A stretch of 64,000 nt of DNA from Chryseobacterium sp. Leaf405 (GCF_001425355.1 NZ_LMQN01000001.1:248490-312489), one strand, 5' to 3'; numbered from the stretch's first letter, positions 37,915-46,690 are shown. The notes: a model not told the origin generated them from the letters alone. Made by a program: numbers and translations.

Positions 37915-39342
37915 ATGTATATGATCAATAATGAAGTACAATCGAAGAGGAATTATACCGTTCCGCTGATTACCATTACACTTTTATTTTTTATGTGGGG
38001 ATTCATCACCTGTATGAATGACATTCTTATCCCCTATCTGAAACAGCTTTTCAAACTGACATTCTTTGAATCGATGTTGGTGCAGTTCTGTTTCTTCGGA
38101 GCTTATTTTATAGGTTCATTAATATATTTTCTCGTTTCCACATCGAGTGGAGATCCCATCAACAAAGTCGGATACAAAAAAGGAATTCTTTTCGGGATTT
38201 TCCTTGCGGCATTCGGATGTATTCTATTTTATCCGGCGGCAACTTTCTCTTCTTACGGATTGTTTTTAGGCGCTTTGTTCGTTCTTGGATTAGGATTTAC
38301 TGTTCTTCAGATTACCGCAAATGCTTACGTTTCGCTGTTGGGTTCAGAAGATTCTGCATCGAGCCGACTGAATATGACACAGGCTTTCAATGCATTCGGA
38401 ACTACGATTGCACCGGTCTTAGGCGGACATTTGATTTTTGAATTTTTCTCAGCTGACGACGGTTCGTTTTCTGCGGTGGCAACAAGAATTCCTTATTTAA
38501 TTTTTGCTGGAATTTTATTATTAGTGGCTTTGTTAATTTCGAGAGTAAAGCTTCCATCGTTTCAGACTGCGGAAGAAGAAATCGAAAAAGGTTTCGGAGC
38601 ATTTAAATTTAATCATTTGAAATTCGGGGTTTTGGCGATGTTTTGTTATGTTGGTGGCGAAGTTGCCGTGGGAAGTTTCATCATCAGTTTCCTTGAGCAG
38701 CCACAAATCATGAATCTGAATGAAGTAGTAAGCAAAAATTATCTTTCTCTGTATTGGGGAGGTGCGATGATCGGAAGATTTCTGGGAGCAATTTCTCTGA
38801 ATCATTCGATCAGTCAGGGGAAGAAAGCCCTGTATATGCTAGGTGCGGCGGCAGCGGTTTTCTTAGTGATTTTCAGTATTGTTGATCTCACTTTTTCACA
38901 GATTAGCTTTTTCTTAGTATTTATCGCCCTGAATTTTGTGGCTTTCTTTATCGGAAAAGCTGCTCCGGCAAGAACGTTGTCGATCTTTGCATCAGTCAAT
39001 GTTCTATTATTGATTTCAGCGATGCTGAACCACGGTGAACTGGCAATGTACAGCATTTTAGGAATCGGAATTTTCAACTCTATTATGTTCTCTAACATTT
39101 ATACACTGGCGATTTCAGGATTAGGAAAATATACCAGTCAGGGTTCTTCTTTGGTCGTGATGGCTATTTTGGGAGGCGCCATTGTTCCTATTTTTCAGGG
39201 ATATCTGGCTGACCAGTTTGGCGTTCAGCATTCCTTTATTATTCCTGTGTTCTGTTATATTGTGATCTTGATTTTTGGTGCGTATTGTACTAAATATTTA
39301 AGTCATGTGAAACAGGATGGCGATGCGAAATCGGGACATTAA
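37915..39342 (+). CDS. FucP-type sugar:proton symporter (MFS)
   Basis: This 475-residue inner-membrane transporter shows about twelve hydrophobic segments. The start matches the L-fucose/glucose/galactose permease group: ITLLFFMWGFITCMNDILIP and YFIGSLIYFLVS. Other family marks are GLGFTVLQITANAYVSLLG in the fourth to fifth segment and the late PIFQGYLADQFGVQHSFIIP. It should bring the monosaccharide released by the GH3 enzymes into the cytoplasm with protons. A second ATG lies two codons downstream and cannot be excluded as the start. The gene sits right behind a terminator-like hairpin and is followed by a strong terminator at 39361-39387. Confidence 0.92.
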   Translation: MYMINNEVQSKRNYTVPLITITLLFFMWGFITCMNDILIPYLKQLFKLTFFESMLVQFCFFGAYFIGSLIYFLVSTSSGDPINKVGYKKGILFGIFLAAFGCILFYPAATFSSYGLFLGALFVLGLGFTVLQITANAYVSLLGSEDSASSRLNMTQAFNAFGTTIAPVLGGHLIFEFFSADDGSFSAVATRIPYLIFAGILLLVALLISRVKLPSFQTAEEEIEKGFGAFKFNHLKFGVLAMFCYVGGEVAVGSFIISFLEQPQIMNLNEVVSKNYLSLYWGGAMIGRFLGAISLNHSISQGKKALYMLGAAAAVFLVIFSIVDLTFSQISFFLVFIALNFVAFFIGKAAPARTLSIFASVNVLLLISAMLNHGELAMYSILGIGIFNSIMFSNIYTLAISGLGKYTSQGSSLVVMAILGGAIVPIFQGYLADQFGVQHSFIIPVFCYIVILIFGAYCTKYLSHVKQDGDAKSGH

Positions 39343-39360
39343 GATTTTGTTTTTATATAT

Positions 39361-39387
39361 TAAAACCTGCCGTTGGGCAGGTTTTTT
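39361..39387. terminator. Bidirectional intrinsic terminator
   Basis: Perfect 10-bp stem AAAACCTGCC / GGCAGGTTTT with a 4-nt loop, between the convergent symporter and AbiH genes. Confidence 0.85.
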
Positions 39388-39410
39388 TAACACTTATTTA
39401 ATTACAAATC

Positions 39411-40502
39411 TTAAGTTAAAGTATCACATAAATTTTTTTCAACTACTTTTTCTCTAAACGTGAAGTTTTTGGTAAAGTTTCTATAAATGTTACAGATTAT
39501 ATCGAAATAGTTATCACCTCCATCCCATGCATGATAATACGGTTTTATGGAAATGCAGTTTTCGTGTTCAAAAATTGTATTTAAAAGTGTTCTATCAGAA
39601 TTACCACATGAATGTCCCATTATAGTAGCTTGAAATTTATCCTGAGATAAAAATTGTAAAACATCTTTATAATTACTAGAAAACTGATAATTAATTGATT
39701 TAACATTTTTTAAAAATTCACTATTATTAAAATCCACAATATCTTTACTATGTTTATCTAACTCATCTCCATAGCCAAATATCATCGGATTTTTATGAAA
39801 CTCGTTGATATCACCATGAATATGAATAATAGAAACAGTACAAAAATTTTTACTCGCTAAATGTTTCAATTCATCTAAGTAAACTTTTTCAATAGTATTA
39901 GTATAATTAAAGTTAAGAATAAGAATATTGTTTAATGAAAAAGAATATCTATTTAAATGAGAGAAGTCATTTATATCTGGCGTTAATAAAATATTCTTAA
40001 ATATTTTTGAATTTAATTTTATTGGTTTTATCATTTCATTTGACAAATGCTTACATAATAATTTTTTAATAGATTCGAAATTCTTATTGAGTTGTTTTAA
40101 GTCATCAATGCTTTCTAATTTTTTACACTTATCAAGATGGTTAACTAATGTTTTATAATACTCATTTTCAACATCAACCCAATTTTCAATACTATTAATC
40201 TGTAAAATTTTTTGGAAAAAATCGCCTTTAATTCTATAATCGTACGCTGGTCTGAGATAAGATTTTGCTTCCTTTAGGCCTTTTGTGGCTAATATCTCTT
40301 TTAAATTATATATAGCCATTTGTTTTTGTTGAATAGTAACAAGTTCATCATCATATGTCAGATAATGTGATTTTCTATTAGCATTCAATTTATAACATTC
40401 ATCAAAGAAATTATTCCAAAAGAAATCAACCATATCAGAATATTTCGTTTTTAGACCATGAGCTAAATCAAAACCATTTCCAACTATTATAAGTTTATTC
40501 AT
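39411..40502 (-). CDS. AbiH-family abortive infection protein
   Basis: This 363-residue protein begins with the AbiH signature IIVGNGFDLAHGLKTKYSDM (residues 4-23). It continues with the family pattern of a mid-protein ENEYYKTLV segment, ILILNFNYTNTIEKVY and the late HIHGDINEFHKNPMIFGYGDE. A short C-terminal SCGNSDRTLL block is also present. AbiH proteins from lactococcal plasmids block phage growth after infection; the mechanism is not settled. The gene is more A+T-rich than its neighbours, stands alone and sits between a sugar locus and an unusual palindrome array, all of which fits acquisition by transfer. There is no signal peptide or membrane helix. Confidence 0.88.
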   Translation of the reverse strand: MNKLIIVGNGFDLAHGLKTKYSDMVDFFWNNFFDECYKLNANRKSHYLTYDDELVTIQQKQMAIYNLKEILATKGLKEAKSYLRPAYDYRIKGDFFQKILQINSIENWVDVENEYYKTLVNHLDKCKKLESIDDLKQLNKNFESIKKLLCKHLSNEMIKPIKLNSKIFKNILLTPDINDFSHLNRYSFSLNNILILNFNYTNTIEKVYLDELKHLASKNFCTVSIIHIHGDINEFHKNPMIFGYGDELDKHSKDIVDFNNSEFLKNVKSINYQFSSNYKDVLQFLSQDKFQATIMGHSCGNSDRTLLNTIFEHENCISIKPYYHAWDGGDNYFDIICNIYRNFTKNFTFREKVVEKNLCDTLT

Positions 40503-40894
40503 TATAATTATTCATCATATTTTTAGTTTGTAAATATATTTAATTTAATTCTCAATATTAGATATTATCGTTTAGTTAACTCCTGTTTCCACCTTAAAAT
40601 CTAAGGAAAACAAATAATTATGGCGAAAATCACAACAACTCCTATTTCATTTAAAACACAACTGTTTGTAACAAAACATAATCTCAGGAAAATACAAACA
40701 ACTTGTTTAAACAAAAACAAAAACCCATTTTAGTCCAAACAACCTGTTTTAATTAAAACCAAAAACTGTGCAAGCTCAAACATCATGTTTGCACTAAAAC
40801 ATAAATTTATTTTAATCTAAACATGATGTTTTGTTATAAATAAAAAAGTTTATATCTTTAAAACTTAGAATTAATAACAAAAACACATTAACTG
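40503..40894. other. Gap between divergent AbiH and DUF6261-like genes
   Basis: No coding frame is seen. It is dominated by the five-unit palindrome array at 40654-40831. Further diverged half-sites (AACTCCTGTTT near 40578 and AACTCCTATTT near 40638) lie toward AbiH. Confidence 0.6.
40654..40831. repeat. Array of five AAACA-N3/4-TGTTT palindromes at 41-42 bp spacing
   Basis: Palindromes begin at 40654 (N4), 40696, 40737, 40778 and 40819 (all N3), so the steps are 42, 41, 41 and 41 bp. The 28-nt spacers between them differ, but the first four share AAAAC at spacer positions 6-10. The unit is therefore a diverged 41-bp tandem repeat whose two half-sites are the best kept part. The 41-bp step is close to four helical turns, so all sites would face the same side of the DNA. 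Possible roles are an operator array or a structural site; the 13-bp units are too short for a normal CRISPR repeat. Confidence 0.8.
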
Positions 40895-41584
40895 ATGAAA
40901 ATTACACTATCCACGCTGAGTACAAAAGACTTGGCAACGTTTACTCAAAGATTGATCAATACTTCAACTTCCGGAAGTTATTCTGTAATCAACAATCATC
41001 CCCTTATTAATGACATAAAAAGTAAGTATGCAGACTATGATGCTGTGTACACAAAACAGACCTTCAGCGGAAAAGGGCGTGATGTAAATAGCGCAGATAG
41101 AGAAAGGGACTCTGCTTTTATAAATTTAAAATCGTATCTGAGCAGCTACAGAAAAATGAGCTCACTGCCGAATCACCAATATGCAGAAGACCTGTATCAG
41201 ATATTTAAAGTGCATGGTCTTGATCTCGACCGCATGAGCTATTCTTCCCAAACGGCTCAAATGAAAAAACTGATTGAAACTCTACAGACAACCGAGAATA
41301 TACAGAAAATTACAGCTCTTTCTCTTCACACGGCTTTCAGTGAAATGAAAAGCAAGCAGAATGCTTTTGAAAGTATTTTTGCAGAGCAGGCAGGCGCCAA
41401 CGCCGAACTCCGACAAATGAACAGTGCATCGTCTATCCGCAGAGATCTGGAGAAAACACTGAAATCTTTTCTCAGTCTTATTACAGCCATGAAGGATGTT
41501 CCGGACTGGCAGCTCCTATACTTCGATACCAACGAACTGGTGAAAGCGGCTAAAAATTCTAATACTGCAAAAGAGAAAAACTAA
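40895..41584 (+). CDS. DUF6261-like hypothetical protein
   Basis: This 229-residue cytoplasmic protein is mostly predicted helix and has no signal peptide or membrane segment. Its N terminus (MKITLSTLSTKDLATFTQRL) and the middle (YADYDAVYTKQTFSGKGRDV, then ERDSAFINLKSYLSSY) resemble the DUF6261 group found in Bacteroidota, a tentative assignment. Function is unknown. The palindrome array begins about 240 bp upstream and ends 63 bp before the ATG, so it is the best candidate target of any regulator that binds there. A strong terminator follows at 41611-41638. Confidence 0.65.
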   Translation: MKITLSTLSTKDLATFTQRLINTSTSGSYSVINNHPLINDIKSKYADYDAVYTKQTFSGKGRDVNSADRERDSAFINLKSYLSSYRKMSSLPNHQYAEDLYQIFKVHGLDLDRMSYSSQTAQMKKLIETLQTTENIQKITALSLHTAFSEMKSKQNAFESIFAEQAGANAELRQMNSASSIRRDLEKTLKSFLSLITAMKDVPDWQLLYFDTNELVKAAKNSNTAKEKN

Positions 41585-41610
41585 GAAAATCTAAACATAA
41601 ATAAATATAA

Positions 41611-41638
41611 AGAGGTTAAAATTTTTAACCTCTTTTTT
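41611..41638. terminator. Bidirectional intrinsic terminator
   Basis: Perfect 11-bp stem AGAGGTTAAAA / TTTTAACCTCT followed by a T run. Its 3' part reaches the stop codon of the convergent SDR gene. Confidence 0.85.
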
Positions 41639-42425
41639 AATAGGTATTATTCAGTCCGCCATCCAGAGGAATGCTTGTTCCGGTAATGTAAGAAGCAAAA
41701 TCTGAAGCCAGAAAGGAAACCAAATGACCGTATTCTTCAGGCTTTCCTAATCTTTTCATCGGGATTTTTTCTTCTCTGCCTTTTTTAATTTCTTCCACGG
41801 ATTTATTGGTTTGCTGAGCTTCATGATCGATGAGATTTTTAATTCTTTCAGTATCAAAATATCCGGTCAGAATATTATTGATTGTCACATTATGTTTTGC
41901 AACTTCAATGGAAAGTGTTTTCGACCAGGCAATTACCGCCGAACGAATAGAATTGGAAAGTGCCAGATTAGGAATCGGCTCTTTTACAGACAGTGAAGAA
42001 ACATTAATAATGCGCCCACTCCCCTTTTTGATCATATTGGGTAAAGCGAGATTGGTTGTTTCACACACGGTTTTAAAGAGAAGATCAAATGCTGTTTGAT
42101 ACTCTTCAACGTCTTTATCCTTAGCTAAACCGGGACTTGGACCATTGGTATTATTAACTAAAATATCGACTTCATTTTCATTAAAATACTCTGTAATAAT
42201 CTTTTTAAAATTTTCAAAATCAGAAAAATCCGCCACCAGATATTGATGTTTCTGCTGATCATTAATTATGGGAAGTGTTGATACAAAATCTTTTAATTTT
42301 TCTTCATTTCGAGCCATAACGGTTACGTTGGCTCCGCATTTTGCGAGTTCAATGGCGATCCCTGCTCCTATTCCCTGCGTAGCAGCTCCTACCAAAGCAT
42401 TTTTTGAAGTTAATTGAATATTCAT
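41637..42425 (-). CDS. SDR-family oxidoreductase (3-oxoacyl-ACP reductase-like)
   Basis: This 262-residue classical short-chain dehydrogenase has the cofactor motif GAATQGIGAGIA (about 12-23) and the NNTNG variant of NNAG. The expected catalytic YxxxK tyrosine is not clear: the region reads ALSNSIRSAVIAWSKTL, with serine or asparagine where tyrosine is usual. The catalytic serine region is INVSSLSVKEP. C-terminal features (PMKRLGKPEEYGHLVSFLAS, ITGTSIPLDGGLNNTY) are those of the FabG-like group. The atypical active site means activity may differ from a standard dehydrogenase. It is monocistronic. Confidence 0.88.
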   Translation of the reverse strand: MNIQLTSKNALVGAATQGIGAGIAIELAKCGANVTVMARNEEKLKDFVSTLPIINDQQKHQYLVADFSDFENFKKIITEYFNENEVDILVNNTNGPSPGLAKDKDVEEYQTAFDLLFKTVCETTNLALPNMIKKGSGRIINVSSLSVKEPIPNLALSNSIRSAVIAWSKTLSIEVAKHNVTINNILTGYFDTERIKNLIDHEAQQTNKSVEEIKKGREEKIPMKRLGKPEEYGHLVSFLASDFASYITGTSIPLDGGLNNTY

Positions 42426-42706
42426 AAAAAGTTGATTTTACATTTTGTTGTTAGGTAGGATAAATTTACTTAAAATCGATTAGTTTTTGTATTAAAAATA
42501 TATTTCAGATGGAGTAATAATTATCTTCAAAATTTTGCTTCTTGCTTTGAAACATTCTAAATTACAGTGTTTCATTAAATTTTATTCAAAATCATGTGAA
42601 AAAAAAATTAATTTTATCATTCATAATTTCATTATTAAAAAAGATTAAACATGAATTAAAACAATATAATAATAAAACGAAAACTTTAACCATAAAAATT
42701 CAACGT

Positions 42707-43150
42707 ATGCAAATTAATCCGATCCTGAACGTCAGCGATTATTATTTTGACGTGTTTATGTCAATTTCAGAGGCACTCACTGGCTTTTCTGTCAACGAAC
42801 TGCAATCAACCGGTCTGGCAACCGATTATTACACTCATATTCTGGGGGAAATTGAACTCGCCACTTTTACAGCATTCCTTAATACTTCAAGACGTATATT
42901 AGAATCTTCTTCCGATGAAGAGCAGCTTGTCCATTCTATCAAAACAATCATTCTTTCGGCTCCCGCTACAAAAGGTATTGCAGACAATGTGATTACGCTT
43001 TGGTATCTGGGAACCTGGGAAGGATCTTATGTAAATGACCGGTCTTATAAAGAAGGTCTGGTATGGAATGTCATGCATTCTCATCCACCGGGAGCAAAAC
43101 AGCCGGGCTACAAATCTTGGGCTATTCAACCTGTAAACAGCAAATTATGA
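42707..43150 (+). CDS. FAD-dependent sorbitol dehydrogenase-type small subunit
   Basis: This 147-residue protein resembles the small (gamma) subunit of membrane-bound FAD sugar/polyol dehydrogenases. After helices in residues 5-95 come ITLWYLGTWEG, the SYKEGLVW helix and the C-terminal PGYKSWAIQP block, all typical. In known systems this subunit carries a Tat signal that carries the flavoprotein out of the cell; here no twin-arginine motif is visible. An upstream GTG at 42596 would add 37 lysine-rich residues, so the ATG at 42707 is preferred. The stop codon overlaps the next gene's start (ATGA). Confidence 0.78.
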   Translation: MQINPILNVSDYYFDVFMSISEALTGFSVNELQSTGLATDYYTHILGEIELATFTAFLNTSRRILESSSDEEQLVHSIKTIILSAPATKGIADNVITLWYLGTWEGSYVNDRSYKEGLVWNVMHSHPPGAKQPGYKSWAIQPVNSKL

Positions 43151-45255
43151 ATCCATTAGAAAAATTAGAAAAAAAAGATGTGATCATTGTCGGTACGGGT
43201 ATCGCAGGATCACTTATTGCTAAAATTTTGACCGATCATGTTTTCGATGTATCGAAGGGAAAAATCATCCATCGGACAGAAATTGAAGACAGCAGCTTAG
43301 TTAGGGAATTACAAATCGTGATGTTCGAGGCAGGATTAGAGGCTGGTCTCGAATTGGAATCTGCCGATTCTGCAACAACTTATAATGAGTATATCCGCAC
43401 TTTTTATATGAAAGAAGCGAAAGTTCCCAATTCTCCTTATCCGAATTTAAAGCAGGCTCCTTCGCCTGATGTTTTGGATATGCAGAAAATAATTCCGCCA
43501 TTTCCGGGTAAAAAAGGTTATTTGGTACAGTTTGGTCCGATGCCGTTTGCAAGTGATGCTATTCGAATTGGTGGGGGAACTACCCTTCACTGGCTGGGAA
43601 CTACGCCAAGAATGCTTCCGAATGATTTCAGATTAACCAAAGAATATGGAATTACCATAAATAAACCAAATTCTGAGGAACAAACACCAATCAATTGGCC
43701 AATCGATTACGAAACTTTAAAGCCGTATTATGAAATGGCTGAATTTGAAATCGGTGTTTCAGGAAATGTTTCAAAACAGGAATATCCTATTTCTGAAAGC
43801 ATGGAAGAATATTATGGTGATTATGTTTTTCCGATGGAAGAAATTCCTCAAAGTTATATGGATCATCAAATTGCAAAAACATTGACGGGAACAAGTATAG
43901 AACTAAAATCTGAAAACTTCCCTATTCTGCTGGTTCCGTCTCCACAGGGAAGAAATTCTGTTCCCAATCCAGCATACGGAAAAACAAAAATCATAAAAGC
44001 GGAAGCATCGGATAATCAATACAAATTAACTCTAAACGATTATAAAAAAGAAGATTACAAAGCATTAGGCTCAGTCTGGAATCCGTATATGGGAGAACGT
44101 TGCGAAGGAAATGCATCTTGTGTTCCCATCTGCCCTGTTCAGGCTAAATATAATGCACTGAAAACATTAAAAAAGGCACTTTATAAATTCAATAAAAACG
44201 AAAACCTTGTCTCAAATAAAAACATTCAGGTGAGATCACAAAGTGTCGTGTACAGATTGAGCGTGGATCAGGAAAAGATATCGAAAGTACACATCAGAAG
44301 ATATATTTCTGAAGAGAAAACAAATTTTGTGGAGGAAGTTATTGAGACATCAGATTCTGTTGTTATTCTCGCAGCCAACGCCTTTGAAAATCCTAAAATA
44401 TTGCTCAATTCTAAATATACGGTTGAAGAAAACGGTGTAAAAGTTGAAAAAACCGTTGCTAACAAAAGCGATCAGGTAGGACGAAACCTGATGGATCATA
44501 TGGTGATGCTGACTTGGGGATTATTCCCTGAAGCAGTTTATCCGTTCAGAGGTCCTGGTTCTACAACTAATATTTCGTCTTTCCGGGACGGAAAATTCAG
44601 AAGCGAATATTCCCCATGGATTTCACCTCTCGACAATTGGGGCTGGGGCTGGCCGGCAAATTCACCATCATCCGACCTGCAGGAATTTATCGGAAATGGG
44701 CTTTTTGGAAAAGAACTGAAAGAAGCTTTGGCTGACAGACTTTCCAGACAAGTATTGTTTCATTTTGAAATCGAACAATTACCAAATCCAAATAACCGAG
44801 TAGTTATTAATAATGAATATCTCGATGTATTGGGAATTCCAAGACCTGTCGTTTATTATGAACTGACAGATTATGAAAAAATAGGAATGCAACAGGCAAA
44901 ACTAGCTTCCGATCAAATGTTTAAAACACTTGATATTAAAGATCATACAGAATATAAAGCATCCGACAACAATACTTTTGTGTATGATGATGTGAGATAT
45001 TCTTATAACGGTGCCGGGCATATCGTGGGAACTCACAGAATGGGTGATTCACCGGAAGATTCGGTAACCAATAGCTATTGTAAATCCTGGGACCACTCGA
45101 ATTTATACATCGTAGGCGCAGGAAACATGACGACGCTAGGAACATCAAACCCAACTTTAACATTATCCGCATTTACCATCCGTTCTGTAGAATCTATTTT
45201 AACAGATCTTGAGCAAAAATTTAAAACAGAAAAACATGAGACAAAAGCTTATTAA
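43147..45255 (+). CDS. GMC-family FAD oxidoreductase with iron-sulfur cysteine motif
   Basis: This 702-residue flavoenzyme carries the FAD motif GTGIAG (16-21) and the GMC block IGGGTTLHWLG (141-151). Its C-terminal active site is GAGHIVGTHRMG (622-633, H625/H630) with NPT at 668-670. The cysteines C319, C325 and C329 (C-x5-C-x3-C, then P) match the 3Fe-4S ligand pattern known in the catalytic subunit of Burkholderia FAD glucose dehydrogenase. It should oxidise a sugar or alcohol and pass electrons to a carrier. No cytochrome c subunit gene follows. It overlaps the small-subunit gene by 4 bp and the ferritin-like gene by 20 bp, showing tight co-expression. Confidence 0.9.
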   Translation: MNPLEKLEKKDVIIVGTGIAGSLIAKILTDHVFDVSKGKIIHRTEIEDSSLVRELQIVMFEAGLEAGLELESADSATTYNEYIRTFYMKEAKVPNSPYPNLKQAPSPDVLDMQKIIPPFPGKKGYLVQFGPMPFASDAIRIGGGTTLHWLGTTPRMLPNDFRLTKEYGITINKPNSEEQTPINWPIDYETLKPYYEMAEFEIGVSGNVSKQEYPISESMEEYYGDYVFPMEEIPQSYMDHQIAKTLTGTSIELKSENFPILLVPSPQGRNSVPNPAYGKTKIIKAEASDNQYKLTLNDYKKEDYKALGSVWNPYMGERCEGNASCVPICPVQAKYNALKTLKKALYKFNKNENLVSNKNIQVRSQSVVYRLSVDQEKISKVHIRRYISEEKTNFVEEVIETSDSVVILAANAFENPKILLNSKYTVEENGVKVEKTVANKSDQVGRNLMDHMVMLTWGLFPEAVYPFRGPGSTTNISSFRDGKFRSEYSPWISPLDNWGWGWPANSPSSDLQEFIGNGLFGKELKEALADRLSRQVLFHFEIEQLPNPNNRVVINNEYLDVLGIPRPVVYYELTDYEKIGMQQAKLASDQMFKTLDIKDHTEYKASDNNTFVYDDVRYSYNGAGHIVGTHRMGDSPEDSVTNSYCKSWDHSNLYIVGAGNMTTLGTSNPTLTLSAFTIRSVESILTDLEQKFKTEKHETKAY

Positions 45256-46690
45256 TAAAACAGAACCTCAACAACCTATTGTAGAAACCAATTCTTTCGC
45301 AAAAGGTGCAGCCGTAGCAGTGGCAGAAGATTCAACTTCATTACAGTCAATCATTTTTGATTCATCCATCAGCAAAGAAGAATGGATCAAATCATTGAAA
45401 TACCACAGCCAAATGGTTACGAATTTACTGCTGAATAATGAAACTGAAAAATTCAATCAATATTTAAGTTTACAATTTAACGGGAAAATAGATTCTTCTG
45501 CGAAGAGCAAATTAGAAAATATAAACTATATTCCTATTTTACAGGATTTTCTGCAGACTGCCATTCTTATTGAACACTCAACCATTCCACCGTATCTTAC
45601 AGCTTTATATTCCATAAAAGACGGAACGAATCTTTTGGCTTCACAGATTATCAGAAGTGTTGCCGTGGAAGAAATGCTTCACATGATCATGGTTTGTAAT
45701 GTGATGAATGCGGTTAATATCCAGCCAAGCGTTAATCAGAAACAAAATTACCCGATGTATCCGATGAAACTGCCTATGAATGTAGATTTCTTTGTCGGAT
45801 TGGAAAAATTTTCAACGAACAGTATCGCAACATTCATCGCCATTGAAAGTCCGAGCAATCCTATGGTAAAAGCTCCTGAGTTTCATTTGGAACTTGAAAA
45901 TGCGGTAATGCAGACTAGAAAAATGATACAGGAAAATAATTTCTGGAATCTTGATGACATGAAAGATTTTATGATGAAAAACGTTCATACCATCGGTGAA
46001 TATTATGATCTTGTATTCTTTTATATTGTTATTTTCCAAATTATAGAATATTATAAAGTAAACAGTACCCTTCCGCAGACTTTTGAAGAATTAAACAAAG
46101 GTGGAATTTTCACAGGAGATCCTGCCAAACAAATTCGTCCGGAACAATATTACGGAAGCGGAGGGAAATTGCATTTTGTAGAAGCCTTATCCGGTGTTAT
46201 CGAAGTTTTTCAGGAAATAAAAGGTCAGGGCGAAGGTGTTGATGATTCTGTTTTCACGGTAGATGCTTCTCAATTTGAAGAAGGTGCAGAACTGGCACAT
46301 TACTTCCGTTTCAAAGAAGTTTTTCATGAGCATTTTTATGCGGGAGGAGATTATACACCATTCGCAGAAGATGGAATGATGCCTGTCACCACGCCGCCTG
46401 TCGGAAAAGAACTTCCTGTCGACTGGAACGCCGCATATCCGATGAAAACCAATCCGAAAATAGAAGAATATAAATCCAATCCTCAGTTGTATGCTCAGGG
46501 GCAGGCATTTAACGCTACTTATAAAAAATTACTTGATGCTATTCAGGCAGCGGTAGAAGGTCATTCGGAAGAACTGGAAAAATCAATCATGTATATGTAT
46601 GCTTTAAAAGAGCAGGCTGTGGAATTAATGAAACAACCATTAACCGCTCAGGAAAATGCAGGACCAACTTTCGAATTCCCTTTAAATTAA
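45236..46690 (+). CDS. VioB-like ferritin-fold domain protein
   Basis: This 484-residue protein contains a ferritin-like domain of the iminophenyl-pyruvate dimer synthase type (as in VioB and RebD), visible at about 95-330. Its marks are QTAILIEHSTIPPYLTALYS with E113 and H114, SVAVEEMLHM with the ExxH motif E146-x-x-H149, and a later HEHFYAGGDY. The N terminus (1-45) is low in structure and the C terminus is helical. The ATG at 45236 lies inside the GMC gene, overlapping by 20 bp. Its partnership with a GMC dehydrogenase is unusual. It might take electrons or substrate from that enzyme, but its reaction is unknown. Confidence 0.82.
   Translation: MRQKLINKTEPQQPIVETNSFAKGAAVAVAEDSTSLQSIIFDSSISKEEWIKSLKYHSQMVTNLLLNNETEKFNQYLSLQFNGKIDSSAKSKLENINYIPILQDFLQTAILIEHSTIPPYLTALYSIKDGTNLLASQIIRSVAVEEMLHMIMVCNVMNAVNIQPSVNQKQNYPMYPMKLPMNVDFFVGLEKFSTNSIATFIAIESPSNPMVKAPEFHLELENAVMQTRKMIQENNFWNLDDMKDFMMKNVHTIGEYYDLVFFYIVIFQIIEYYKVNSTLPQTFEELNKGGIFTGDPAKQIRPEQYYGSGGKLHFVEALSGVIEVFQEIKGQGEGVDDSVFTVDASQFEEGAELAHYFRFKEVFHEHFYAGGDYTPFAEDGMMPVTTPPVGKELPVDWNAAYPMKTNPKIEEYKSNPQLYAQGQAFNATYKKLLDAIQAAVEGHSEELEKSIMYMYALKEQAVELMKQPLTAQENAGPTFEFPLN

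Noticed and set aside
40654-40831. CRISPR array
   Set aside because: The repeated unit is only 13 bp, the spacers share sequence with one another, and no cas gene is in the window.
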